Positions 1 through 7,999 of a stretch of DNA of 64,000 nt are shown here, in pieces; the stretch's first letter is position 1; each line of letters begins with the position of its first letter. The notes below the pieces were generated by a model. It was not told the origin of the DNA. It saw nothing but the letters and a program-made list of their open reading frames with translations, and did no database searches. The position numbers and the translations under genes are program-made. The DNA comes from Actinoplanes sichuanensis (GTDB lineage: Bacteria; Actinomycetota; Actinomycetes; Mycobacteriales; Micromonosporaceae). Location of the stretch: NCBI RefSeq assembly GCF_033097365.1, contig NZ_AP028461.1, forward strand, positions 6,944,001-7,008,000. Direction: 5' to 3'.

Positions 1-74
1 CCGACGAGGCCTCCTACACCACCGGCGCCGAATTCCTCGCCGACGGCGGCCTGCTCAGCGGGCCGGGGTACTGA
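1..74 (+). CDS. SDR-family oxidoreductase, C-terminal fragment (cut by window start)
   Basis: Reading in frame from base 3 gives 23 residues ending at TGA 72-74. They contain the typical SDR C-terminus (YTTGAEFLADGGLLSG): the tetramer-forming tail in which a conserved TG is followed by a D-GG pair. Only the last strand of the Rossmann fold is present, so substrate and cofactor cannot be judged. The next SDR starts one base after the stop, so the two are surely co-transcribed. In a sterol cluster a hydroxysteroid or hydroxyacyl-CoA dehydrogenase is likely, but that is context only. Confidence 0.75.
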   Translation, partial: DEASYTTGAEFLADGGLLSGPGY

Positions 75-75
75 G

Positions 76-987
76 ATGGCGGCGCTGGACGGCCGCGTCG
101 CGATCATCACCGGGGCCGGGGCCGGGCTGGGGGCCGCCGAAGCCCGCGCGCTCGCCGCGGCCGGCGCCCGGGTGGTCCTCAACGACCTGCCCGGCGATCC
201 GCTCGACGAGGTGGCCGAGCGGATCCGGGCGGACGGCGGCGAGGCGGTCACCCGCCCCGGCGACGTGGCCGACTGGGCGACCGGGGAGGCGCTGGTCAAG
301 ACCGCCGTCGACACGTTCGGCGGGCTCGACGTACTGGTCAACAACGCGGGGGTGCTGCGCGATCGGATGATCTTCTCGATGTCCGAGACGGAATGGGACA
401 CCGTCATACGGGTCCACCTGCGCGGGCACTTCGTCACCACCCGGTTCGCCACCGCGTACTGGCGGGCGCGGGCCAAGACCACCGGACGGCCGGGCTACGC
501 CCGGATCGTCAACACCGCGTCCGAGGCGTTTCTGCTCGGCTCGGCCGGCCAGCCCAACTACGCGGCGGCCAAGGGCGGGATCGTCGCCCTCACCCTGGCG
601 ACCGCGCGCGGTTGTCTCAAGCACGGGGTACGGGCGAACGCCATCTGCCCACGCGCGCGGACGTCGATGACCGGCGAGCTGATGGGCCCCGCCCCGACCG
701 GCCCCGACCCGATGGCGCCGGAACGGGTCGCACCACTGGTCGTGCACCTGGCCGGCCCCTCCGGCGAACGCATCAACGGCGAGGTGTTCGTGGTACACGG
801 CGACGTGGTGGCGGTACTCGGGCCACCCACGGTGCGGGCGGTCTTCCACGCGACCACCGGGGAGTGGACGGCGGCCGAACTCGACGCCGCCCTGAGTACC
901 GAGTTCGACGCCGACCCGCCCCATCCCGGGTTCGTCTGCGAGGAGACGCTGCCCCTGGCCGAGTCGACGTTCGGGGAGGGCTCGTGA
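76..987 (+). CDS. Short-chain dehydrogenase, Hsd4A-like (17-beta-hydroxysteroid / 3-hydroxyacyl-CoA dehydrogenase)
   Basis: 303 aa SDR. The NAD-binding TGAGAGLG is at residues 12-19, NNAG at 89-92, and the catalytic Ser149, Tyr162 and Lys166 are all present. D37 at the end of beta-2 favours NAD. The segments RDRMIFSMSETEWD and VHLRGHF, the TASEA serine motif and NAICPRARTSMT resemble Rv3502c (Hsd4A) of M. tuberculosis, which oxidises 17-hydroxysteroids and side-chain 3-hydroxyacyl-CoAs. The roughly 80 residues after the SDR core replace the usual short tail; a C-terminal extension is also typical of that group. It starts one base after an upstream SDR and overlaps the PPOX gene by GTGA, so it lies mid-operon. 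The family is sure; the specific substrate is inferred. Confidence 0.8.
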   Translation: MAALDGRVAIITGAGAGLGAAEARALAAAGARVVLNDLPGDPLDEVAERIRADGGEAVTRPGDVADWATGEALVKTAVDTFGGLDVLVNNAGVLRDRMIFSMSETEWDTVIRVHLRGHFVTTRFATAYWRARAKTTGRPGYARIVNTASEAFLLGSAGQPNYAAAKGGIVALTLATARGCLKHGVRANAICPRARTSMTGELMGPAPTGPDPMAPERVAPLVVHLAGPSGERINGEVFVVHGDVVAVLGPPTVRAVFHATTGEWTAAELDAALSTEFDADPPHPGFVCEETLPLAESTFGEGS

Positions 988-1436
988 AACAGCGGGACGC
1001 GGTCACCATGACCGACGACGAGGTGGCGGCGCTTCTGGCGTACCGACGGAAGGTGCAGATCGCGACGATCAACCCGGACGGCACGCCGCATCTGGTGACC
1101 ATGTTCTTCGCGACGGCCGAAGGCCGGATCGCGTTCTGGACCTACCGGGCCTCGCAGAAGGCCCGCAACCTGGCCCGCGACCCGCGCCTGACCTGCCTGG
1201 TCGAGGACGGCGAGGACTACTTCGAGCTGCGCGGCGTGCAGGTCAACGGCACGGTCACGGCGATCACCGACCGGCCCGGGGTGACAGGGGTGGGCCGCCT
1301 GATCGCGGCCCGGATGCCGGACATCCCGGCCGACGCCCTCGACGCGTACGTCGATCACGCCGCCCGCAAACGCACCGCCTACCTGGTCGAGCCGGTCCGG
1401 GTGACCAGCTGGGACCATCGCAAGCTGCTGACGTGA
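984..1436 (+). CDS. PPOX-class (pyridoxamine 5'-phosphate oxidase-like) flavin/F420-binding protein
   Basis: 150 aa split-barrel protein. The N-terminal part has the family pattern VQIATINPDGTPHLVTMFF, followed by SQKARNLARDPRLTCLVEDG, the usual cofactor phosphate-binding region, and ends with a VTSWDH motif. This group holds FMN- or F420-dependent reductases such as Rv1155-like proteins. I chose GTG 984, which overlaps the upstream TGA and has GGGGAGG at 973-979; ATG 1008 in the same frame is possible. It is the last gene of the SDR operon. It may reduce or detoxify a pathway intermediate, but no substrate can be read from the sequence. Confidence 0.8.
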   Translation: MKQRDAVTMTDDEVAALLAYRRKVQIATINPDGTPHLVTMFFATAEGRIAFWTYRASQKARNLARDPRLTCLVEDGEDYFELRGVQVNGTVTAITDRPGVTGVGRLIAARMPDIPADALDAYVDHAARKRTAYLVEPVRVTSWDHRKLLT

Positions 1437-1494
1437 CCATCCGGCCCCGCGGACGCATAGACTGACCGCCGGCCGGAGCGGGGTGGGAGGGCGC

Positions 1495-2097
1495 ATGTCA
1501 GTCGGTGCGACGGTGGGCCGTCCCCGCGATCCCGAGGTCGACGAACGGATCACCAGGGCCGCGGCCGAGGTCTTCGGCACCGAGGGCTGGGCCCGTTTCT
1601 CCGTCGACGCGGTGGCCCGCCGGGCCGGTGTCGGCAAGGCCTCCATCTACCTGCGCTGGCCCAACAAGGAGGCGCTGCTGGTAGCGGTCTTCGCCTCCCG
1701 CCTGTCCGGTGTCCGCGACATCGACACCGGCAGTCTCCGCGACGATCTGGTGGCGCTGGCCCGCCAGGTGCTGCACGCCTTCCTGGACGAGTCGGGCGGC
1801 GCGGTCCTGCGCCTGATGCTGGAGGTGGAGAGCATCCCGGCCGGCCAGGAACACCTGGACCGTTTCCTGCAGTCCCAGGCCACGGCGGCCCGGGCCATCG
1901 TCCATCGCGGCATCGACCGGGGCCAGCTACGTCGGGACATCAGCGTCACCCTGCTGCTCAACACGATCAGCGGCGGCGCGCTGAACCACGCGTTGACCAC
2001 ACCGTCCCGCTCCCGGGCGAAGGTCGCCGCGACCGCCGACCGCTACGCCGAGGAACTGGTCGACTTCGTCCTGGCCTCAGTGACCCCGACCGGCTAG
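1495..2097 (+). CDS. TetR-family transcriptional regulator
   Basis: 200 aa. The N-terminal HTH covers about residues 10-60 (ITRAAAEVFGTEGW, then FSVDAVARRAGVGKASIYLRWPNKEALL), typical of TetR/AcrR. The C-terminal ligand domain (70-195) is all-helical and not diagnostic. ATG 1495 is preferred over GTG 1483 because GGGTGGGAGG (1481-1490) then serves as ribosome binding site. Its 3' end overlaps the convergent MBL gene by 21 bp. It is not recognisable as KstR or KstR2. A perfect palindrome upstream of the MBL gene (3119-3145) is an obvious candidate operator, but the pairing is inferred. Confidence 0.88.
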   Translation: MSVGATVGRPRDPEVDERITRAAAEVFGTEGWARFSVDAVARRAGVGKASIYLRWPNKEALLVAVFASRLSGVRDIDTGSLRDDLVALARQVLHAFLDESGGAVLRLMLEVESIPAGQEHLDRFLQSQATAARAIVHRGIDRGQLRRDISVTLLLNTISGGALNHALTTPSRSRAKVAATADRYAEELVDFVLASVTPTG

Positions 2098-3108
2098 CGC
2101 GACCGCCCGCAGGCGCTCGCCCTCGCGGACCAGGTCACCGGAGCGGATCAGCAGTTCCACGTGGGCGGCGGTCTCGGCGACCGCGCCGACCAGCATCGGG
2201 CCGATCTCCTCCCACGGGCGCGACCAGGTCAGCTGGGACGCCACCTGCCAGATGGTGGCCGCGCCCAGGCGCTCGACCGTCGTCCGGATCTCCCGGCAGC
2301 GCTCACGGTGGTGCGAGTCCAGTTCGGCGGCTCGGGCGGCGATGCCCCGGAAGCGGTACTCGTGGCCGGGCAGCGCCTCGCACTCGTCGTACGCGGACAC
2401 CTTCGCCAGTGACTCCAGGTAGCGGCCGAGCGGGTCCTCGCCGGTCAACTGCAGGCCGATGTTGGGGCTGATCCGGGGCAGCACGTGGTCGCCGGTGAGC
2501 AGCACCTGGGCGTCCGGTTCGAGCAGGCACAGGTGGCCCGGTGTGTGGCCGGGTGTCCAGACCGCCCGCAGCCGGCGGCCGGCCAACGGGACCAGATCGC
2601 CGTCGTCGAGCATCACGTCGGCGTCGGCGAGCGGCGCGAAGTGCAGGTCGACCGCCGCCCCGAACCTCCCGATCAGGCCGTCGATCTCCTCGGCCGGAAC
2701 GTACAGGTCACGCATCCAGGCCGACAGCGCCACACTGGGCGCGGTCTCCCGGTCACGCAGCATCGTCGCGTGTTCGGCCGGGTGCATCGCCACCCACGCC
2801 CCGGAGGCGTCGCGGAGCCGGGCGGTCAGCCCGTGATGGTCCGGGTGCACGTGGGTGAGCACGACTCCGGTGACGTCGGCGGCGGTCGCCCCGGCCTCGG
2901 CGAGCCCGGCGGTGAGCGCCTGCCAGCCGGAGTCGCTCTCCCATCCGGGGTCGACGACGACGAGCCCGTCATCCCCCGGGATCAGGTAGCTCAACGTGTA
3001 GCGCAGCGGATTGTTCGGGATCGGCACCGGAACCGACACCAGCCCACCGGCCAGCTTCTCCACCGGCGGCAGGACCTTGGCCCGCCAGGCGGCCTGCTGC
3101 AGGTTCAT
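2077..3108 (-). CDS. Metallo-beta-lactamase-fold hydrolase
   Basis: 343 aa from ATG 3108, chosen because GGAAAGGGG lies just upstream; an in-frame ATG at 3153 would place the start inside the palindromic operator. The zinc-binding signature THVHPDHHG lies near residue 85, with downstream ligands in TPGHTPGH, TGDH and LPGHEY, so both metals can be bound. A C-terminal helical region after the MBL core contains a winged-helix-like segment common in glyoxalase II-like hydrolases that act on thioesters. Possible roles are CoA-thioester or lactone hydrolysis. It is transcribed alone, downstream of the aldehyde dehydrogenase gene on the same strand. Confidence 0.85.
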   Translation of the reverse strand: MNLQQAAWRAKVLPPVEKLAGGLVSVPVPIPNNPLRYTLSYLIPGDDGLVVVDPGWESDSGWQALTAGLAEAGATAADVTGVVLTHVHPDHHGLTARLRDASGAWVAMHPAEHATMLRDRETAPSVALSAWMRDLYVPAEEIDGLIGRFGAAVDLHFAPLADADVMLDDGDLVPLAGRRLRAVWTPGHTPGHLCLLEPDAQVLLTGDHVLPRISPNIGLQLTGEDPLGRYLESLAKVSAYDECEALPGHEYRFRGIAARAAELDSHHRERCREIRTTVERLGAATIWQVASQLTWSRPWEEIGPMLVGAVAETAAHVELLIRSGDLVREGERLRAVALAGRGH

Positions 3109-3118
3109 CCCGGACCCC

Positions 3119-3145
3119 TTTCCTAGACGACTTACGTCTAGGAAA
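3119..3145. promoter_or_regulatory. 27-bp perfect palindromic operator candidate
   Basis: TTTCCTAGACG (3119-3129) and CGTCTAGGAAA (3135-3145) form an 11-bp perfect inverted repeat around the 5-base spacer ACTTA. It lies 11 bp upstream of the MBL start and after the end of the aldehyde dehydrogenase gene. It fits neither the KstR nor the KstR2 consensus. Length and symmetry are typical of TetR-family operators, and a TetR gene lies beyond the MBL gene. Confidence 0.75.
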
Positions 3146-3197
3146 TGGACCATATCCTGATCGCCGGTCGTTCAGCAATCACCGGCGGCGGTGGGAG

Positions 3198-4706
3198 CTA
3201 CATCATCTCCTCGGTGGTGGGGATCAGGACGGTCTTCAGCTCGGTGTAGGCCTCGATCGACGTGCGGCCGCCCTCCCGGTTCAGGCCGGACTGGCCGTAA
3301 CCACCGAAGGCCACGTGCGGCTCCAGCTGGTAGCCGTTGACGCCGACGGTTCCGGCCCGCAGGGACTTCGTCAGGCGGAACGCTCGCTTCACGTCCGACG
3401 TCCAGACCGTCGCGGCCAGGCCGTACGTGGTGTCGTTGGCCAGCCGCAGCGCCTCGTCCTCCTCGGTGAACGGGACCACCGCCAGCACCGGGCCGAAGAT
3501 CTCCTCGCGGGCGATCGTCGCGTCGTTGGCGACGTCGGCGAACAGGGTCGGTTCGACGAAGTTGCCGGCCGCCAACTCGCCGTCCGGGCGTCCGCCGCCG
3601 GTCACCAGGCGGGCACCCTCGCTGCGGCCGGATTCGATGTAGCCGAGAACCCGGTTCAGCTGACGTTCGTTGATCAGCGGGGACGCGGTGGTCTCCGGGT
3701 GGAACGGGTCGCCGTAGGTGACCAGCGCGGCCATCGCCTCGGCGATCGCCAGGAACTCCTCGTAGACGTCCCGGTGCACCAGCGCCCGGGTGTGCGCGAC
3801 ACAGGCCTGGCCGGAGAGGCCCATCGTCACCGTGCCCATCGTGGTGGCGGCCGCCGCGTACACATCGGCGTCCGGGAAGACCAGTGACGGGCTCTTGCCG
3901 CCCAGTTCGAGGCTGGTCCGTTTGACGCCGTCGGCGGCGGCGGCCAGGACCTTGCGGCCGACGCCGCGGCTGCCGGTGAAGCTGATCTTGTCGACCTGCG
4001 GGTGGTTGATCAGGGCGTCGCCGGTGATGTCGCCGGGGCCGGTGACCACGTTGAGGACGCCCGGCGGTAGACCGGCCTCCTCCATGATCCGGGCCAGGCG
4101 CAGCGCGGAGAACGTCGCATACTCGGACGGCTTCAGCACCACCGTGCAGCCGGCGGCCAGGGCCGGGGCGACCTTCTGGGCGGTCAGCAGCAGCGGGCCG
4201 TTCCAGGCGACGATCGCGGCGACCACACCGACCGGTTCGCGCAGCGTGAGCACCATGTGGTCGCCACCCTGATAGCCGGGCAGCGTCTCACCGGCGAGCT
4301 TGTCGACCCATCCGGCGTGGTGGTCGAAGATGTCCGCGACACATTCGACGGACATCGCATACGTCTCGCCGAAACTGACCGGCACACCGTTGTCGAGGGC
4401 GACCAGCGTCTGCAGTTCCGCGGCGTTCTCCCGGATGGCGTCGGCGATGCGACGCAAGACCTTGATTCTCTCCTTCGCCCTGGTACGCGGCCACGTGCCC
4501 TCGTCGAACGCGGTGCGAGCAGCGCGTACCGCCGCGTCCACGTCGGATGCCGAGGCGATGGCGAACGTGCCGACCTCCTCGGCGGTCGCCGGGTGCAGAT
4601 GGTTCCAGGTGGCGCCGTCGGCGGACGGGCGCCAGTCGCCGGCGATCAGCAGTTCTCCGCCGGCCAGGCCGACCTCGTCGCGTTTGGCCTTGATCGAGAG
4701 CACCAT
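3198..4706 (-). CDS. NAD(P)-dependent aldehyde dehydrogenase, KstR-box controlled
   Basis: 502 aa, normal length for the ALDH superfamily. Visible motifs are VVAAIVAWNGPLL and VLKPSEYA (cofactor binding), FTGSRGVG (Rossmann turn), LELGGKSP with the general-base Glu, and LSGQACVAH with the catalytic Cys near residue 301. The C-terminal EEIFGPVLAVVPF and FGGYGQSGLNREGG are also standard. ATG 4706 has GGAGG at the right distance. A perfect KstR-type box (4729-4742) lies 23 bp upstream, so it very likely belongs to the sterol regulon. It may oxidise the C26 aldehyde made by CYP125 or an alcohol dehydrogenase, or a propionaldehyde-type product of the Ltp aldolases. The substrate is inferred. Confidence 0.88.
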   Translation of the reverse strand: MVLSIKAKRDEVGLAGGELLIAGDWRPSADGATWNHLHPATAEEVGTFAIASASDVDAAVRAARTAFDEGTWPRTRAKERIKVLRRIADAIRENAAELQTLVALDNGVPVSFGETYAMSVECVADIFDHHAGWVDKLAGETLPGYQGGDHMVLTLREPVGVVAAIVAWNGPLLLTAQKVAPALAAGCTVVLKPSEYATFSALRLARIMEEAGLPPGVLNVVTGPGDITGDALINHPQVDKISFTGSRGVGRKVLAAAADGVKRTSLELGGKSPSLVFPDADVYAAAATTMGTVTMGLSGQACVAHTRALVHRDVYEEFLAIAEAMAALVTYGDPFHPETTASPLINERQLNRVLGYIESGRSEGARLVTGGGRPDGELAAGNFVEPTLFADVANDATIAREEIFGPVLAVVPFTEEDEALRLANDTTYGLAATVWTSDVKRAFRLTKSLRAGTVGVNGYQLEPHVAFGGYGQSGLNREGGRTSIEAYTELKTVLIPTTEEMM

Positions 4707-4728
4707 GCCGACCTCCGGGCGCGCGAAT

Positions 4729-4742
4729 TGAAACAGGTTCTA
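4729..4742. promoter_or_regulatory. KstR-type box upstream of aldehyde dehydrogenase
   Basis: TGAAACAGGTTCTA matches TnnAACnnGTTnnA exactly. It overlaps the last three bases of the upstream SDR gene and sits 23 bp before the ALDH ATG, so ALDH can have its own promoter separate from the SDR. Confidence 0.85.
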
Positions 4743-5699
4743 CTTCTCGGCACGGTACGCCGTGTCCCGGAGGTCCGCCAGATACGCCGGCCATTCACCG
4801 CCGCCGTGCACCGCCAGCGAGGCCCCACTGATGTACCCGGCCAGCGGAGAGGCGAGCAGAAGACAGGCGCCGGCCACCTCCCCCGCGGTCGCCGCCCGCC
4901 CCATCGGAACGGTCCGCGCCACCGTCGACGCCGCCCGACCGTCGCGCCGGCCGAGATCGTCATGGACGCCACCCCGGGCCGGAGCGACGGCCGACCCGGC
5001 CCCCGCCGACCCGGCCCCCGCCGACCCGGCCCCCGCCGACCCGGCCCCCGCCGACCCGGCCCCCGCCGACCCGGCCCCCGCCGACCCGGACGCCTCGACC
5101 GGGCCGACCACCAGGGTGTTCACCCGCACCCTCGGAGCCCACTCCGCGGCCAGGCTGGTGGCGAGGTGGTGAAGGCCGGCCTTGGCCGCACCGTAGGCGG
5201 CGGTCCCGGGCGACGGCCGAGTCCCGCTGACGCTGCCGATCATGAGGATGACGCCGCCGGTGTCCTGATCCCGCATGACCGCGTTGGCCGCCTGCGCCAC
5301 GTGTAGAGGTGCGAGGAGATTGAGTTCGATGATCTTCGCGTGCAGGCGCGGGGACGCTTCTCCAGCGGGCACCTCCGGGCTGCCACCCGCGTTGTTGATC
5401 ACGACATCCACCCGCCCGAAACGATCGATCGCCGCCTCGATCAGGGCCGCGGCCTGGGCCGGATCACGCACGTCCGCCTGGAAGAACTCCACCCCCGAGG
5501 AAGCCGCCGCGGAGGACGACGAGACCGAGGGGGCGGAACGGTGGCCGGGCAGAGCGACCGGGGACGAGGTCGGTGGGGTGCGGCCGCAGATCAGGACGTC
5601 GGCGCCGGCGGCGCGGAACGCGGCCGCGATGGCGGCTCCGATGCCCCGGGTGCCGCCGGTGACCACCACGGCGCGGCCGGTGAAGTCGAGGGGGTCCAT
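4740..5699 (-). CDS. SDR-family oxidoreductase, Rv3548c-like, with two low-complexity insertions
   Basis: 319 aa from ATG 5699; the longer frame to 5726 would start inside the KstR2-like box. The Rossmann motif TGGTRGIG lies near residue 14, NNAGGSP near 100, and the catalytic Ser, Tyr and Lys in MIGSVSG and AAYGAAKAG are present, so it should be active. Two stretches look inserted. A Ser/Pro/Ala-rich block lies at about residues 42-68 after ICGRTPP. A run of six GSAGA units (about 207-236) lies right after VNTLVVGPVEASG, where SDRs have their variable substrate-binding loop. Its position divergent to echA20-ipdABC is the same as Rv3548c in M. tuberculosis, suggesting a ring C/D role. Confidence 0.85.
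   Translation of the reverse strand: MDPLDFTGRAVVVTGGTRGIGAAIAAAFRAAGADVLICGRTPPTSSPVALPGHRSAPSVSSSSAAASSGVEFFQADVRDPAQAAALIEAAIDRFGRVDVVINNAGGSPEVPAGEASPRLHAKIIELNLLAPLHVAQAANAVMRDQDTGGVILMIGSVSGTRPSPGTAAYGAAKAGLHHLATSLAAEWAPRVRVNTLVVGPVEASGSAGAGSAGAGSAGAGSAGAGSAGAGSAGAGSAVAPARGGVHDDLGRRDGRAASTVARTVPMGRAATAGEVAGACLLLASPLAGYISGASLAVHGGGEWPAYLADLRDTAYRAEK
4991..5089. repeat. 15-bp tandem repeat (6.6 copies) inside an SDR gene
   Basis: The unit CCGACCCGGCCCCCG occurs six times without change (4991-5080), followed by a 9-base partial copy. The unit is a multiple of three, so copy-number changes keep the reading frame. On the minus strand it encodes GSAGA repeats. Confidence 0.95.
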
Positions 5700-5721
5700 G
5701 AATGTCGATGCTAGCCACCCA

Positions 5722-5735
5722 AGCAAGCGCTAGGT
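5722..5735. promoter_or_regulatory. KstR2-like box between SDR and echA20
   Basis: AGCAAGCGCTAGGT matches AnCAAGnnCTTGnT with one mismatch (CTAG for CTTG). It lies 22 bp before the SDR ATG and 13 bp before the echA20 GTG, and so could control both divergent units, as KstR2 does at the same place in mycobacteria. Confidence 0.65.
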
Positions 5736-5748
5736 TAGCCTGACCGCC

Positions 5749-6486
5749 GTGGGGATCGATCTGCAGCGTGGCGCGGTCGCCGAGGTGATCGTGGATTTTC
5801 CGCCGGTCAACGCGCTTCCGGCGGCCGGTTGGCACGCCCTCGCCGACGCGATCGGCGCCGCCGGGGCCGACGAGCAGACCCGGGTGGTGGTGCTGGCGGC
5901 CGAGGGCCGGGGGTTCTGCGCCGGTGTCGACATCAAGGAGATGCAGCGGACACCCGGGCACGAGGCGCTGCTGGCCGCGAACCGGGGGTGTGCGGCGGCG
6001 TTCGGCGCGGTCTACGACTGCCCGGTCCCGGTGATCGCCGCGGTTCAGGGGTTCTGTCTGGGCGGCGGGGTCGGCCTGGTCGGCAACGCCGATCTGGTGA
6101 TCGCGGCCGACGACGCCACGTTCGGGCTGCCCGAGGTGGACCGGGGCGCGCTGGGTGCGGCCACCCATCTGGCCCGGCTGGTTCCGCACCAGCTGATGCG
6201 GACCATGGTCTACACCTGCCGGCCGGTGACCGCGCGGGAGTTGCACCGGTTCGGGACGGTGCTGGAGGTGGTTCCGGCGGCCGGGCTGCGCCGGGCCGCG
6301 CACCGGGTGGCCGAGGAGATCGCGGCGAAGGACCCGCTGGTGATCAGGCGGGCCAAGGAGTCGCTGAACGGGATCGACCCGATCGACGTCAAGCGCTCCT
6401 ACCGGTTCGAGCAGGGCTTCACGTTCGAGCTGAACCTGAACGGCGCCGGCGACCGGGCCCGGCAGAGGTTCGTGGAGGGCCGGTGA
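5749..6486 (+). CDS. echA20: EchA20-like crotonase (ring-D opening, HIEC-CoA hydrolase)
   Basis: 245 aa crotonase-fold protein. The oxyanion-hole segments are RGFCAGVDIKEMQ (near residue 60) and VQGFCLGGGVGL (near 100). EchA20 of M. tuberculosis opens steroid ring D of HIEC-CoA. The identity rests mainly on gene order: it is followed directly by ipdA, ipdB and ipdC and faces an SDR, exactly as Rv3550 does. I chose GTG 5749. There is no good Shine-Dalgarno, so initiation may be close to leaderless. The stop nearly abuts ipdA. Confidence 0.85.
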   Translation: MGIDLQRGAVAEVIVDFPPVNALPAAGWHALADAIGAAGADEQTRVVVLAAEGRGFCAGVDIKEMQRTPGHEALLAANRGCAAAFGAVYDCPVPVIAAVQGFCLGGGVGLVGNADLVIAADDATFGLPEVDRGALGAATHLARLVPHQLMRTMVYTCRPVTARELHRFGTVLEVVPAAGLRRAAHRVAEEIAAKDPLVIRRAKESLNGIDPIDVKRSYRFEQGFTFELNLNGAGDRARQRFVEGR

Positions 6487-6488
6487 AG

Positions 6489-7310
6489 ATGGAAGTCAGC
6501 ATCGAGGACGCGGTCGCCGAGGTCCGGGACGGGATGACCGTCGGGATCGGCGGCTGGGGCTCCCGACGGAAACCGATGGCTCTGGTCCGGGCGCTGCTGA
6601 GGGCCGGCCGCAAGGACCTGACCCTGGTCAGTTACGGCGGACCGGACGTCGGACTGCTGGTCGCCGCGGGGCTCGTACGCCGGATAGTCACCGGTTTCGT
6701 CTCGCTGGACAGCATCCCGCTGGAGCCGCACTTCCGGGCCGCCCGCAGCGCGGGCACGGTCGAGCTGACCGAATATGACGAGGGCATGCTGTATTGGGGT
6801 CTGCTGGCCGGCGCGAACCGGCTGCCGTTCCTGCCGATCCGCGCCGGTCTGGGTTCGGACGTGATGCGGGTGAACCCGGGTCTGAAAACTGTCCGCTCGC
6901 CCTACTCCGACGGCACCGAGCTGGTGGCGATGCCGGCGATCACCATGGACGTGGCGTTCATCCACCTGAACCGGGCCGACGCCTCCGGCAACGGCCGCTA
7001 CCTGGGCCCCGACCCGTACTTCGACGACCTGTTCTGCCTGGCCGCGAAACGACGGTTCCTGTCGTGTGAACGTCTGCAGGAGACCGACGACCTGATCAAC
7101 GGCGGTCCGCCGCAGACGCTGCTGGTCAACCGGTCGATGGTGGACGGCGTGGTGGAGACCCCGCACGGTGCGCACTTCACCAGCTGCGTCCCCGACTACG
7201 GACGGGACGAGACGTTTCAGAAGGAGTACGCCACGACCGACTGGGACACGTTCCGGGCCCGCTATCTGGACGGCGACGAGGACGACTACCAGCGGGCGGT
7301 ACGGCGATGA
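6489..7310 (+). CDS. ipdA: IpdA, alpha subunit of COCHEA-CoA hydrolase (ring-C cleavage)
   Basis: 273 aa class I CoA-transferase fold. The N-terminal VGIGGWGSRRKPMALVRAL is the glycine-rich start of this family, and VELTEYDEGML contains the acidic position conserved in CoA transferases. IpdAB uses this fold to hydrolyse a C-C bond in the last steroid ring rather than to move CoA. ATG 6489 has GGAGGG (6474-6479) nine bases upstream; GTG 6483, overlapping the echA20 stop, is too close to it. It is followed by ipdB with ATGA overlap, as expected for an obligate heteromer. Confidence 0.9.
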   Translation: MEVSIEDAVAEVRDGMTVGIGGWGSRRKPMALVRALLRAGRKDLTLVSYGGPDVGLLVAAGLVRRIVTGFVSLDSIPLEPHFRAARSAGTVELTEYDEGMLYWGLLAGANRLPFLPIRAGLGSDVMRVNPGLKTVRSPYSDGTELVAMPAITMDVAFIHLNRADASGNGRYLGPDPYFDDLFCLAAKRRFLSCERLQETDDLINGGPPQTLLVNRSMVDGVVETPHGAHFTSCVPDYGRDETFQKEYATTDWDTFRARYLDGDEDDYQRAVRR

Positions 7311-7999
7311 CCCGCGCCGAGACGTGCGTGGTGGCGTGTGCCGAGGCGTGGCGCGGCGACGGTGCGGTGCTGGCCGGCTCGGCCGGGGTCGTTCCGGGGC
7401 TGGGTGCCCGGCTGGCGCAGCTCACGTTCGCCCCGGATCTGCTGGTCACCGACGGTGAGGCGACCCTGCTGCGGGACGGGCGGGTGGAGGGCTGGCTGCC
7501 GTACCGCCAGGTCTTCGCGATCGTCGCGGCCGGCACCCGGCACGTGATGATGGGTGCGAGCCAGCTGGACCGGTTCGGCAATCAGAACATCTCCTGCGTC
7601 GGCCCGTGGGAGCGGCCGGTCTCGCAGCTGCTGTGCGTGCGCGGCGCACCCGGGAACACGGTGAACCACCCGGTCAGCTACTGGGTGCCCCGGCATTCGC
7701 CGCGGGTGTTCGTCGAGCACGTCGACATGGTCTCCGGGGTCGGCCACGATCGCGGCGCGCACGAGATCCGCCTGGTCGTCACGAATCTGGCGGTCCTCGA
7801 CTTCGCCACCCCGGACCGGTCGATGCGGCTGCGGTCGGTGCATCCGGGGGTCACGGTGGACGAGGTGGTCGCGGCGACCGGCTTCACGTTGACCGTTCCT
7901 GATCAGGTTCCGGAGACCCGTGGGCCCACCCCGGATGAGCAGCGGCTGATCCGGGAGCACCTCGATCCGGACGGCCGCCGGGATCGGGAGGTCGGATGA
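7307..7999 (+). CDS. ipdB: IpdB, beta subunit of COCHEA-CoA hydrolase
   Basis: 230 aa, second half of the CoA-transferase-like IpdAB heteromer. The N-terminus (TCVVACAEAWRGDGAVLAG) is followed by PDLLVTDGEATLL, MGASQLDRFGNQNISCVG and VNHPVSYWVP, typical of the beta-type subunit. ATG 7307 overlaps the ipdA stop and the TGA overlaps the ipdC start, so the three genes are tightly coupled. Loss of IpdAB in mycobacteria blocks sterol ring C/D use and CoA recycling (family knowledge). Confidence 0.9.
   Translation: MTRAETCVVACAEAWRGDGAVLAGSAGVVPGLGARLAQLTFAPDLLVTDGEATLLRDGRVEGWLPYRQVFAIVAAGTRHVMMGASQLDRFGNQNISCVGPWERPVSQLLCVRGAPGNTVNHPVSYWVPRHSPRVFVEHVDMVSGVGHDRGAHEIRLVVTNLAVLDFATPDRSMRLRSVHPGVTVDEVVAATGFTLTVPDQVPETRGPTPDEQRLIREHLDPDGRRDREVG

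Noticed and set aside
1495..2097. TetR regulator as KstR or KstR2 itself
   Set aside because: HTH flanks and C-terminal domain do not resemble either, and no KstR or KstR2 box lies before it.
4991..5089. Tandem repeat considered as CRISPR or as a non-coding satellite
   Set aside because: Units are contiguous without spacers and stay in frame within a complete SDR with intact catalytic residues.
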